The position numbers and the translations under genes were made by a program. DNA of 64,000 nt from Belliella kenyensis. Its GTDB lineage: Bacteria; Bacteroidota; Bacteroidia; Cytophagales; Cyclobacteriaceae. Below are positions 43,311 to 52,127 of this stretch, one piece after another. Under the pieces are notes generated by a model. The model had not been told where the DNA came from. It ran no database searches and was given only the letters and a program-made list of their open reading frames with translations. Position 1 is the stretch's first letter; the number at the start of each line of letters is the position of its first letter. The stretch lies in NCBI RefSeq assembly GCF_022549675.1, contig NZ_JAKZGR010000002.1, positions 62,001-126,000 of the forward strand, written 5' to 3'.

Positions 43311-45029
43311 ATGAACAAAAATAAACATATAGTAATCATCATCCTCGGCTGCCTTTTCTTTGGGGCGGTAGCAGGATATCTGATTCGTGGGGGAGGGGAA
43401 GAGCATCCTGATCACGAACATACGCATATTGACGAAAACGGGGTAAAATACACTTGCTCTATGCACCCTCAAATCCGTCAAAATGAACCTGGGCAATGTC
43501 CGCTTTGCGGGATGGCACTTACTCCAGTCAGCAATAAAAAGGGCGGAGAATCAAGCCCCTTTGTGTTGGAAATGACTCCCGAGGCAGTTGCATTATCCAA
43601 TGTTCAGACCACTAGGGTGAAATCTGGATCAGGTTCAGGAAAACTAACTCTGACCGGGAAAATTCAAGCCAACGAACAACGGGTCAAAAGCCTTACCGCC
43701 AATTATGCAGGAAGGGTAGATCAATTGTTTGTCAACTTTACCGGGCAGGAGGTCAGAAGGGGTGAAAAATTAGCGACCCTTTATTCCCCCGAACTGGTCA
43801 ATGCCCAAAAGGAACTGTTGGAAACGGCCAAAATCAAAGAGCGTCAACCGGCACTCTACCAAGCTGCTAGAGAAAAACTGAGACTTTGGAAGATTTCGGA
43901 GGAGCAGATTGCACAGATAGAAAGTTCTGGTGAGGTACAGTCACAGTTTGATATCTATGCGGATGTGGCAGGTGTAGTAACGGCTAGAAATGTGTCTGTT
44001 GGTGACTTTGTCAGCAGGGGTTCTGTGCTTTTTGAGATTGTGGACTTGAGTACGGTATGGGTGATTTTGGATGCTTACGAACCTGATCTAGATGCTATCA
44101 AAAAAGGTGATGATTTGAGTTTCTCGGTTTCCGCTTATCCAGGAAGGACTTTCAATGCCAAGGTGACTTACATAGATCCGGTCTTGAACCCAGATAGCAG
44201 AACTGTAGGAGTCCGTGCCGAAGCAACCAATCGGAATTTTGAGTTGAAACCGGAGATGTTTGTTTCTGCCAATATCTCTACTAGCCAAGCAGGCCAGTCA
44301 GGTTTGATGATTCCTAAGACAGCGATACTTTGGACAGGTCCTAGATCGGTGGTCTATGTGCAGGTAGGGAATAAGGAAGCTCCGGCATTCGAGATGCGTG
44401 AGGTAGAGTTGGGGCCAAGGGTAGGGGAAGACTACTTGATTTTGTCAGGAGTAGAAGAAGGTGATCTGGTGGTCAGTAATGGGGTTTTTGCCATTGATGC
44501 AGCGGCACAGTTGAGTGGTAATTACAGCATGATGACCAGGCCAGAAGTGAAGACTTTGGATACGCCTGAGGAATTTAGAAAACAGCTTACGGCATTTGTG
44601 CAAAGCTATCTTCCTATCAAAGATGCCTTGGTCAAATCCGATGTGGATGTTACGCAGAAAGCAGTCAGTCCAGCCAAAGTAAGCTTGTCCAAAGTTGATA
44701 TGAAGCTGCTAGAAGGAAAGGCACATGATATTTGGATGGATTTGTTAGCACCTCTGAAGAGTAGCTTGGACAGAATCAGCCAAAGCAAAGATATTGATGA
44801 ACAGAGGAGGCATTTCGAAACTTTATCAGATAACTTAATTGAGGCAGTAGAGTATTTTGGGGTGAGGGAATTGAATCTTTATCGACAATATTGTCCTATG
44901 GCATTCAGAGATAAAGGCGCATATTGGTTGAGTTCTGTCAAAGAGATACAAAACCCATATTTTGGAGATGTGATGTTGACCTGCGGTGAGGTGAAAAGTA
45001 AATACGAGTTTGATGATATTATCCATTAA
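43311..45029 (+). CDS. cusB: CusB-type periplasmic adaptor with metal-binding N-terminus and DUF3347 domain
   Basis: Membrane-fusion protein of 572 aa linking CusA to the OMF. N-terminal anchor/signal (IVIIILGCLFFGAVAGYLI), then a heavy-metal-binding domain with KYTCSMHPQIRQNEPGQCP and CGM (about 43-66), whose Cys, His and Met residues can ligate Cu+/Ag+. The adaptor core follows (about 90-400; barrel-sandwich hybrid with GRVDQLFVNFTGQEVRRGEK, helical hairpin KELLETAKIKERQ, and beta-barrel WVILDAYEPDLDAIKKGD). A C-terminal DUF3347 domain (about 420-560) with conserved CPMAFRDKGAYW ends the protein and may bind metal. Last gene of the cluster. Confidence 0.92.
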   Translation: MNKNKHIVIIILGCLFFGAVAGYLIRGGGEEHPDHEHTHIDENGVKYTCSMHPQIRQNEPGQCPLCGMALTPVSNKKGGESSPFVLEMTPEAVALSNVQTTRVKSGSGSGKLTLTGKIQANEQRVKSLTANYAGRVDQLFVNFTGQEVRRGEKLATLYSPELVNAQKELLETAKIKERQPALYQAAREKLRLWKISEEQIAQIESSGEVQSQFDIYADVAGVVTARNVSVGDFVSRGSVLFEIVDLSTVWVILDAYEPDLDAIKKGDDLSFSVSAYPGRTFNAKVTYIDPVLNPDSRTVGVRAEATNRNFELKPEMFVSANISTSQAGQSGLMIPKTAILWTGPRSVVYVQVGNKEAPAFEMREVELGPRVGEDYLILSGVEEGDLVVSNGVFAIDAAAQLSGNYSMMTRPEVKTLDTPEEFRKQLTAFVQSYLPIKDALVKSDVDVTQKAVSPAKVSLSKVDMKLLEGKAHDIWMDLLAPLKSSLDRISQSKDIDEQRRHFETLSDNLIEAVEYFGVRELNLYRQYCPMAFRDKGAYWLSSVKEIQNPYFGDVMLTCGEVKSKYEFDDIIH

Positions 45030-45035
45030 AAAAAC

Positions 45036-45072
45036 AAAAAGAAAATGGCGAATGAATCGCCATTTTCTTTTT
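45036..45072. terminator. bidirectional intrinsic terminator
   Basis: Perfect 16-bp stem AAAAAGAAAATGGCGA / TCGCCATTTTCTTTTT with a 5-nt loop, A-rich before and T-rich after, between the convergent cusB and PAS-domain genes. Confidence 0.92.
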
Positions 45073-45099
45073 ACGTTTGATCTGGCTAATCCCCCGAAT

Positions 45100-45783
45100 T
45101 TAATCTGTTGGTCTTCGAAACTTTGTGTTCATGGAACTTGAAGAGTGGATACTCTCTTGCAAAGCCGTATCAAGCTTCTGAGCTTCATCTTTTAGAATCG
45201 CAATCAGTTCTGGGATTTCCTCAGGGTTATTTTGAGGCTGTATGACCTCTAATATTCCTATGATATTAGCAAGTTTTGACCTCATGAGATGTGATTGATT
45301 AAAAGTGAGTTTTTTCAAAAATTCACTTTGCTGTTCAAGTATCCCAATAGACTTTTTTTCTTTTCTTTTAGAGGATTTTTTTTTCTCGGATTTCAAAACA
45401 GGTATAGAGACAGTCTTTTTGACTGCATCATTTAAAATATCATGACCAAAACCAATCATTCTAAATTGAGAAGCAGGAGATTGAATCAATTGAAATTCCC
45501 AGCGAGTCCATTTAAACTCATTTTCTTCTATTGTCTTGACTCTCATCTCCATAGTGAATGATGCTTCATTTTCTCTCATGGCATTTTCCGTTCGACTTTG
45601 GAAGAGGGTATAATCCTCTGGATGAAGCATATTTTCAATACTTTCTTCTGATATTGACTCTGATAGGAAGGATATTTGATTTCTAAGTTTACTGTTGGCG
45701 TCTATTATGACTCCTTGTTCGTCTATTTTTAAATGATAGAAATAGTTGGATTCTATGATTGGTCTTTTTTCAGTAGCTTTCAT
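45100..45783 (-). CDS. PAS-domain protein with histidine-kinase-like H-box but no ATPase domain
   Basis: 227-aa signalling-like protein. Residues about 10-115 form a PAS domain (FYHLKIDEQGVIIDANSKL, HPEDYTLFQSR, FKWTRWEFQLI). A Lys-rich linker (KKKSSKRKEKK) leads to a helical hairpin about 155-215 with LTFNQSHLMRSKLANIIG, which looks like the phosphoacceptor helix of a HisKA/HWE-type kinase, but the frame ends without an HATPase_c domain. The start at 45783 is preferred to 45807, because a TACCTTTG promoter element overlaps the earlier Met. It could be phosphorylated in trans, or be a degenerate kinase. It has no close partner gene. Confidence 0.65.
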   Translation of the reverse strand: MKATEKRPIIESNYFYHLKIDEQGVIIDANSKLRNQISFLSESISEESIENMLHPEDYTLFQSRTENAMRENEASFTMEMRVKTIEENEFKWTRWEFQLIQSPASQFRMIGFGHDILNDAVKKTVSIPVLKSEKKKSSKRKEKKSIGILEQQSEFLKKLTFNQSHLMRSKLANIIGILEVIQPQNNPEEIPELIAILKDEAQKLDTALQESIHSSSSMNTKFRRPTD

Positions 45784-45804
45784 TTCGGTGATGTGTAGCA
45801 GTTG

Positions 45805-45812
45805 CAAAGGTA
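45805..45812 (-). promoter_or_regulatory. -7 element TACCTTTG of the PAS-domain gene
   Basis: Exact TAnnTTTG match on the minus strand; the predicted start near 45798 lies downstream of the ATG at 45807 and supports the ATG at 45783. Confidence 0.55.
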
Positions 45813-45819
45813 ACGAATA

Positions 45820-46222
45820 ATAGGCTAAATTTATTTAAAAAGCAAAAAATATTATTTGAGATGCAAAAATGTAGGTATAACATTTATTTTTTTAAATTAA
45901 TATTCTTTGCGAAATGCTTAATTCTTGTTTGAGCTGTGTTTGCTGATATTTTTTGCCTTTTTTTAGTACTATTTGAATTTATATTTGTAAAAATTACTTT
46001 TTTTCAAATGTTCATTTTTGAGAATATCTAGAATAAAAAAATATGGATATACGGAACTTTGCCATTAGCATTACAAATTTCCGATTTATCTAACTTCCGA
46101 TATAAATTGATATTGGATACTTAGGGATATTGACCATTAACAAACTGTTGAGCCAATGAATTGAAGTTGCTGGCAAAAAAGCGTATAACCAGAAAAAAAA
46201 ATGTTCAAACCTTAAAATTTGA
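45820..46222. other. AT-rich intergenic region with one dispersed GATATT repeat
   Basis: No gene seen. Around 46103-46131 it reads TTGATATTGGATACTTAGGG and ATATTG, a copy of the repeat unit that fills the gaps of the metal-efflux operon 3-10 kb away. Confidence 0.55.
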
Positions 46223-46277
46223 AAGCCTCTACAGAAATATTTCACGCATAATGCAATTGAAATTTCTATAGAGGCTT
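46223..46277 (-). terminator. hairpin downstream of the DUF4494 gene
   Basis: AAGCCTCTACAGAAAT pairs with ATTTCTATAGAGGCTT (one mismatch) around a 23-nt loop, 23 bp after the minus-strand stop; T-rich sequence follows on the minus strand. Confidence 0.55.
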
Positions 46278-46299
46278 ATGTTAGGCCTAATACTCAGAG

Positions 46300-46953
46300 T
46301 TACCGATTTGGGTCTTCTGTGTCGTCTTCGTCTAGGGATTCCTCTTCATACTGAGTGAATTCTGGCTTTTCTTCGATTTCCCCGTTATCATCAAAGGCTT
46401 CCTCTTCTTGTGGGACTTCTATTGGCCGATTGGATGCACGTACTTCATCTCTTCTATCCAGTTCAGCTTTCACTTCACTCAAAGGCTTAAGGTTCGAAGG
46501 TGGTGGAGGCAATAGTTCTTCGTCGTCGCGCTCATACGGAAATACTTCTACAATTGGGCTTTCTGTAATATCAGGAACTCTGAAAGTAACGAGCATATTA
46601 TTCAAGCTTTCAAAAATCCTTTCATATGCTTCTTTTACATCATGGGCAGTGACAAGCATGAACTGCGTGACCTTTTTTTCTTTTCCGCTGTCAGCATCTG
46701 TAATTATGTAAGTGATCTTACATTTATGCCAGATGTCAATATCCTCGTAAGGAAATACATCCACAATATTGCTTTTGCTGATATTTGTGACTTGGAAGTC
46801 ACCTCTAATGACTGACCCCAATAAGTCATATATTCTTGCTTCTGCCTCAGTAAAGGATACCGCATCCACTAAATATTGTTCGGATACGTTTTTTAAAAGA
46901 CCTTCTTCATTCTCTTTGGCATACTTTACTTTACACAGGAACCAAACTCTCAT
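46300..46953 (-). CDS. DUF4494 domain protein
   Basis: 217-aa cytoplasmic protein of the DUF4494 family, widespread in Bacteroidota, function unknown. Two similar halves are visible: WFLCKVKYAKENEEGLLKNV with FPYEDID and WHKCKITYIITDADSGKEKK with FPYERDD, both around a V-x-V-FPYE motif, indicating an internal duplication (residues about 3-75 and 75-145). A proline patch (LPPPPSNLK) and a long acidic, low-complexity tail (EEKPEFTQYEEESLDEDD) follow. A TACCTTCG promoter element lies just upstream. It is monocistronic. Confidence 0.78.
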   Translation of the reverse strand: MRVWFLCKVKYAKENEEGLLKNVSEQYLVDAVSFTEAEARIYDLLGSVIRGDFQVTNISKSNIVDVFPYEDIDIWHKCKITYIITDADSGKEKKVTQFMLVTAHDVKEAYERIFESLNNMLVTFRVPDITESPIVEVFPYERDDEELLPPPPSNLKPLSEVKAELDRRDEVRASNRPIEVPQEEEAFDDNGEIEEKPEFTQYEEESLDEDDTEDPNR

Positions 46954-46975
46954 ATTAAATTAATTTTTGTGCTTG

Positions 46976-46983
46976 CGAAGGTA
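46976..46983 (-). promoter_or_regulatory. -7 element TACCTTCG of the DUF4494 gene
   Basis: One mismatch from TAnnTTTG on the minus strand, 23 bp upstream of the start codon. Confidence 0.5.
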
Positions 46984-47102
46984 AGACTAATTGTGAAAAG
47001 CCACAATCCAACAGGAACGAAAAGGCAGATAATTTAACTTTTGATAACTTGTCCTGAGCATATTGTCCTTCGTGAGATTTTTCTCGTATATTCCATTCAA
47101 GT

Positions 47103-49394
47103 ATGTTAGAAAAAATTCAATATAGCTTTCCCATCCAACTCCTTCTGCTACATCTGAAAAAGAATCTAGCCTTGTTATTCCTATGGGTGATTTTAATTTT
47201 GATTATCACTCAAAACTTTGGGACTGTCTTGGGGATTCCATACCTTTTTTTAGATCCTGAGTATTTGAATGTTGTGGATTGGAAAGGTTTTTTTTTGATG
47301 GGGATTTCGCTGGCGGTTTTTACCATGTCATTTCACATGACTACGTATATTTTGGATGGAGCGAAGTTTAAATTTCTAGCAGTTGTTTCTAGGCCATTCA
47401 TCCAATTCTGTGTCAATAATGCACTTATTCCTCTAGTTTTTTACTTGATTTATGTTTACTCTTTTATGAGTTTTCAATTTGATAATGATCCTGAAAACTT
47501 ATGGAGTGTTTTCAAACTGCTTATCGGTTTCCTGGCGGGTACCTTTTTGAGCTATATGCTGATATTTATTTATTTTGGGTTTACCAATAAGGATGCTTTC
47601 TTACTTTTTGCTGATTCTGTAGAGAAGAGGTTGAAGAAGAATCCAATCACTAGAGCAAATATGCTCAAACGAATAAAAGAGAGTAAAGAGTCGAAGTATA
47701 AAGTTCTTGATTATTTGGATTTTAGAATGAGGGTTCGCTTTGTGAATAGTGATTTGTCAAAGTTTAAGCAATACCAGTTGCTTCGCGTTTTTGATCAAAA
47801 TCATTTAAATTTATTTATCATCCAGACCATACTGATAAGTCTGATTTTATTACTTGGTTTTTTTCAAGAATATCCGGTGCTACAAATCCCAGCAGCTACT
47901 AGTGCAACTCTTTTGTTTTCTATCATTACCATGCTTGTAGGTGCTTTGGCTTTTTGGTTGAGAGACTATTCTACACCTGTTTTGATTGGAGTTCTTATTT
48001 TATTCAATGGATTTTCAAACATCTCCCTATTCAATCGACCTCATACAGCGGTAGGGTTGGATTACGAAGTGTCACCTGCCAGGTATAATTTGGATAGATT
48101 AGAGGCAAACCTTCATCCAGACACTATTGCCAAAGATAAAGCAGGTACTTTGGAAATTTTGAATAACTGGAAAGGGAAGTTTCCTAATGATGCCAAGCCT
48201 AGAATGATCCTCATCACTACAAGTGGTGGTGGACAAAGGGCTGCACTGTGGACGATGAATGTCTTACAACAAATACAAGCGCATTCAGATGGACAAGTTT
48301 TCAAACACACACAGTTGATTACAGGTGCCTCTGGCGGTTTGGTTGGAGCTGCATTTTTTAGAGAAATTTATCTGCGGCACCAGAAGGAGGAAATTCCTAA
48401 TCCTCTTGATAAGATATATCTCGACCAAATATCAGCGGATAACCTCAACCCGATCATTTTTACTTTGATGGTAAATGATCTTTTTATTAGAAGTCAGTAT
48501 CATGAATATAAAGGTAGAAGATACTTAAAGGATCGAGGTTTTTCTTTTGAAAGGCAGTTTAATAGTAATACTAAAGGATTTTTGGATAAATCATTGAAGG
48601 ATTATGCTGAACCCGAGCTGAAAAGTCAAATACCTATGCTTCCGGTGACGCCATTGATTATCAATGATGGAAGAAAGCTTTTCATTTCACCCCATAGCAT
48701 GTCATATATGGGAGTCTCAGTATCTAGGGTAGATGCGGTAAATGAAAAGAGTCAAAGTATAGATTTTAGACGATTTTTTGCAGAGCAAGAGGCTGATAAT
48801 TTACATTTCATAAGTGCTTTGAGGATGGGAGCCACTTTTCCATTTATCACCCCAAATATTCAACTTCCTTCCGATCCGCAGATGGATGTGATGGATTCGG
48901 GGCTTTCTGATAATTTCGGAATGCAAGATGCGCTCAGGTTTTTACATGTATTTCAAGATTGGATCAAAGAAAATACCTCTGGAGTCACTTTGATCACCAT
49001 TAGGGACTCTGAGAAATTTTCTGAAATCGAACCCAAGCTTCAACCTAGAATTTTCGAAAAATTAATCACTCCGCTCAAGAATATTTATATCAATTGGGAT
49101 AATGTGCAAACACTCGATAATGAGGTTTTGTACTACAAGCACAAAGAATGGCTTCCTTTTGAGCTTGATAGAATTGAGTTCGAATATTCTACTAGCCAAT
49201 TTGTGAGAGATAGGGGACTTTTGAATCAAGATGGTGATGCGGCTCAGCAAGCGCATGAGATACAGCGTGCATCGCTCAATTGGCGGTTGACTAGTAGAGA
49301 AAAGAAATCTATCTTGGAAGCAATAGATAGCCCGTTGAACAGAGGAGCATTACAAAAAGTAGCTAGGATTCGCTTCCTAGCTACAGATGAGTGA
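47103..49394 (+). CDS. membrane-anchored patatin-like phospholipase
   Basis: 763-aa protein combining an N-terminal membrane region with a patatin-type lipase. Hydrophobic helices occur about 17-38, 62-84, 103-122, 138-160, 235-255 and 265-310. The patatin domain follows: TTSGGGQRAALW supplies the oxyanion loop (about 369-380), TGASGGLVGA contains the nucleophile Ser (about 410; GxSxG), and VMDSGLSDNFG contains the catalytic Asp (about 597). It should hydrolyse acyl chains of membrane lipids close to the inner membrane. Ends 1 bp before the convergent antiporter gene. Confidence 0.85.
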   Translation: MLEKIQYSFPIQLLLLHLKKNLALLFLWVILILIITQNFGTVLGIPYLFLDPEYLNVVDWKGFFLMGISLAVFTMSFHMTTYILDGAKFKFLAVVSRPFIQFCVNNALIPLVFYLIYVYSFMSFQFDNDPENLWSVFKLLIGFLAGTFLSYMLIFIYFGFTNKDAFLLFADSVEKRLKKNPITRANMLKRIKESKESKYKVLDYLDFRMRVRFVNSDLSKFKQYQLLRVFDQNHLNLFIIQTILISLILLLGFFQEYPVLQIPAATSATLLFSIITMLVGALAFWLRDYSTPVLIGVLILFNGFSNISLFNRPHTAVGLDYEVSPARYNLDRLEANLHPDTIAKDKAGTLEILNNWKGKFPNDAKPRMILITTSGGGQRAALWTMNVLQQIQAHSDGQVFKHTQLITGASGGLVGAAFFREIYLRHQKEEIPNPLDKIYLDQISADNLNPIIFTLMVNDLFIRSQYHEYKGRRYLKDRGFSFERQFNSNTKGFLDKSLKDYAEPELKSQIPMLPVTPLIINDGRKLFISPHSMSYMGVSVSRVDAVNEKSQSIDFRRFFAEQEADNLHFISALRMGATFPFITPNIQLPSDPQMDVMDSGLSDNFGMQDALRFLHVFQDWIKENTSGVTLITIRDSEKFSEIEPKLQPRIFEKLITPLKNIYINWDNVQTLDNEVLYYKHKEWLPFELDRIEFEYSTSQFVRDRGLLNQDGDAAQQAHEIQRASLNWRLTSREKKSILEAIDSPLNRGALQKVARIRFLATDE

Positions 49395-49395
49395 G

Positions 49396-51414
49396 TTAAA
49401 CAATTTCCACTTCCTCTTCAAAGATTTCTAAAGCTGTCGGTGTACCTACCACGTAGACTACATCACCAAGCTTCAGTTTTTCATTCCCTGTGATTTCTGA
49501 GATTGTTTTATTGCCCTTTTTTATCGCCACGATATTAACTCCAAAATTCTCTCTGATTTTGGCATCTCTTATGCTTTTGTTCAATATTTGACTATTGTCT
49601 TTCTCAATTTTTAGACTCACAAAATTGATTTGTGGGAGGTCTATTTTAAATTTTGCTCCTCCCTCGGCAGTAATTGACCTGAACATTTCATAATTGCCAG
49701 ACCTCACTTCCAAAGTGAACTCTTCGATGTCATTTTTTGGAACTAAGTATTTGTTCAATACCCGTGTGAAAATTTCTATCGATGTTTCAAACTCTTCTGG
49801 AATAACCTCATTGGCACCCAGATTGATATTAGCTTCCATCTCTCCAAGATAGCGTGTTCTTACGATAATGTAGGGGTTTTGGGTAATGTGGCGAATTGAA
49901 GAGATGATTCTTTTGGTAGCATCGGGATTTGAAATTGCGATCACGGCGACCCTAGCTTTGTGGATAAAAATATGCTCTAGAATAGCTTCGTTTGCAGCAT
50001 CTCCATAGATGATTGGTTCTCCTTTGCTTGCTTCTATTTTTACTGTTTCAGGATTAGTTTCTATGATCGTATAAGGGATTTTTGCTGATTTTGCAGCTTT
50101 TGAAAGATTCCTTCCATTGAGTCCATAGCCTATGATGACGAGGTGATCTTTTAAGCTATCTTCATCTAAGTTGATATTTTCTATATCATCTGACTTGTTT
50201 AGCTTGTTAGCAAATCTATTTGGAAGAGGAAGGTTCAATACGCCACAGGCCAAGTTTTCTCTTTTCTTGAGAACAAATGGCGTCACTGTCATAGTCAAGA
50301 TCGAGATCGCTAAAAAATACTGGTAAGTTTCAGGATCTAATAACTCATATTTCACTCCCTCTTTAGCCAATAAAAGAGAGAATTCTCCCACTTGGAATAT
50401 GGAAAAAGCAACCATTAAAGCTTCTTTATATCCTTGTCCAATGGCTTTGACAGAGAAGACTACCATTAGGAACTTTACTCCAAAAGTAAGCAAGGTCAAT
50501 GCAAAAATGATCGCTATGTGTTCCCATAGGAAAGTAATGTCAAACAACATCCCTACGGATACAAAGAAAAAGCTTAAGAAGATCTCTCTAAATGGGAGGA
50601 TTTTTCCTGTGGCATGGTGACTATAATCGGATTCACTGATGATCAAGCCAGCCAAAAATGCTCCCAAACCTAACGAAAGACCCAAAAGGGAAGTCAAATA
50701 GGCAACAGCAAAACAGGTTAAAATAATGCAAAGCAAAAATAATTCTTCATTTCTAGTTTTGGTGATGCGAAAAAGTACTTTTGGCATGATGTATTTGGCA
50801 CTGACAATCGTAATGACTATCACTATGGCTCCTTTTATGGCCATGTAGAGTAGTGAAAGTGCGATGTTGTCGGATTCACCTGCAAGCATGGGAGTGAATA
50901 GCATCAAAGGAACTATAATAATGTCCTGAAATATCAGAATAGCCAATGTAGTTCTTCCTGGAATGGTGTTTACTTGCCCTGATTCTTGCAGCATCTTCAG
51001 CACTATAGCAGTACTACTCAAGGCAAAAAGAAATCCGAAAAATACAGCCACATTCCAATCAAATCCAAAACTGTAAGTTAAAAGGGTAGTTGCTACTATG
51101 GTTAGTATTACTTGAAGAGAACCTCCTACAAAAACGGCTTTTTTAATTGAGAGCAAACTTTTCAATGAAAACTCCATGCCTATCACAAACAACAATAGTA
51201 TGACGCCAACTTCTGATAAGACCTCAACCGCGGTGGAAGCGTTTACCAAAGATAAGCCATATGGGCCAGCAAGAGCTCCTGTAAATAGAAATCCAATGAT
51301 AGTTGGAATTTTGAGTCTCATAAAAAGTAGGATTACCAAAGTAGCTAATCCAAAGATGACAACAATGTCAGAAAGTAAAGGAATTTCGGCACTAGCAATA
51401 ATAAAGTTGTTCAT
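49396..51414 (-). CDS. CPA2-family cation:proton antiporter with TrkA domains (KefB/KefC type)
   Basis: 672-aa inner-membrane transporter. The N-terminal two thirds (about 10-390) hold 12-13 helices with family motifs FLFTGALAGPYGL, ALSSTAIVLKML and LGLSLGLGAFLAGLIISES. A TrkA-N nucleotide-binding domain follows (about 420-540; LVIIGYGLNGRNLSKAA, IYGDAANEAIL) and then a TrkA-C domain (about 585-672; VNFVSLKIEK, LGDVVYVVGTPTAL). It likely exchanges K+ or Na+ for H+ under control of NAD(H) or a nucleotide. Standing alone, ion specificity cannot be read. Confidence 0.9.
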   Translation of the reverse strand: MNNFIIASAEIPLLSDIVVIFGLATLVILLFMRLKIPTIIGFLFTGALAGPYGLSLVNASTAVEVLSEVGVILLLFVIGMEFSLKSLLSIKKAVFVGGSLQVILTIVATTLLTYSFGFDWNVAVFFGFLFALSSTAIVLKMLQESGQVNTIPGRTTLAILIFQDIIIVPLMLFTPMLAGESDNIALSLLYMAIKGAIVIVITIVSAKYIMPKVLFRITKTRNEELFLLCIILTCFAVAYLTSLLGLSLGLGAFLAGLIISESDYSHHATGKILPFREIFLSFFFVSVGMLFDITFLWEHIAIIFALTLLTFGVKFLMVVFSVKAIGQGYKEALMVAFSIFQVGEFSLLLAKEGVKYELLDPETYQYFLAISILTMTVTPFVLKKRENLACGVLNLPLPNRFANKLNKSDDIENINLDEDSLKDHLVIIGYGLNGRNLSKAAKSAKIPYTIIETNPETVKIEASKGEPIIYGDAANEAILEHIFIHKARVAVIAISNPDATKRIISSIRHITQNPYIIVRTRYLGEMEANINLGANEVIPEEFETSIEIFTRVLNKYLVPKNDIEEFTLEVRSGNYEMFRSITAEGGAKFKIDLPQINFVSLKIEKDNSQILNKSIRDAKIRENFGVNIVAIKKGNKTISEITGNEKLKLGDVVYVVGTPTALEIFEEEVEIV

Positions 51415-51557
51415 GAAAAAAGAATGAAAATTGATTGTTATAATACTTAGTTAACTCTCAAAAATACAATATTTATGCTTATTTTCCGAATCTAGAGATG
51501 TACTGAGAATTTGAATATGTAGGTGTATCACCATTTTTTTGTCTTATTTCACAGCCA

Positions 51558-52037
51558 TTAATAAGCAAATCCCATCTTTTTATAGATGAAATGCATCAAC
51601 CATGCTGGACCTATCAAAAGGAATTGAATGTCTTTCAAGAAGGATGGTTTCTCACCTTCGATCTTATGACCGTAAAATTGAAGTACCCACGCAATAATGA
51701 AAATTCCAATAGATATACTCCATAATGGAATAGGTGAAATCAAGTAGATCAAATTAGCTACAGCCAAACATAATGCAGAAAAAAAGAACATTCCTAGTGC
51801 CAAAGGTGGTGAAATGGTAAGGTAATAAACTAGAACCACAGCTAGGACAATTGTCGCCCAATTTGCAAAGTTTTGTAGAAAAGGAAGATACTCTTCAATG
51901 AGACCTGAAGGTATGCTGAAAATCAGACCAACAATACTAAAAAAAATGGCTGGGACACAAATCCAGTGTATAGTTTTGTTAGTTTCATTTTGGTGACTTA
52001 GTCCATATTCATGCAATAAAATGTCTATTTTTCTCAT
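51558..52037 (-). CDS. Mpo1-like (DUF962) membrane protein
   Basis: 159-aa integral membrane protein of the Mpo1/DUF962 family. Hallmark residues at the N-terminus, LLHEYGLSHQNETNKTIHW, provide the His set thought to bind iron in yeast Mpo1, an alpha-oxidation dioxygenase acting on 2-hydroxy fatty acids. Four to five helices follow. In bacteria the substrate is not established; sphingolipid-containing Bacteroidota might use it on 2-hydroxy acyl chains (inference). Confidence 0.82.
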   Translation of the reverse strand: MRKIDILLHEYGLSHQNETNKTIHWICVPAIFFSIVGLIFSIPSGLIEEYLPFLQNFANWATIVLAVVLVYYLTISPPLALGMFFFSALCLAVANLIYLISPIPLWSISIGIFIIAWVLQFYGHKIEGEKPSFLKDIQFLLIGPAWLMHFIYKKMGFAY

Positions 52038-52127
52038 GATCGTGCGTAGTAGAATACCTTATCTTTTGGAAAATCATTCTTAATTTAATAAATAGTAGTG
52101 ATAATTATCTAACTGTTCAAAATAAAT

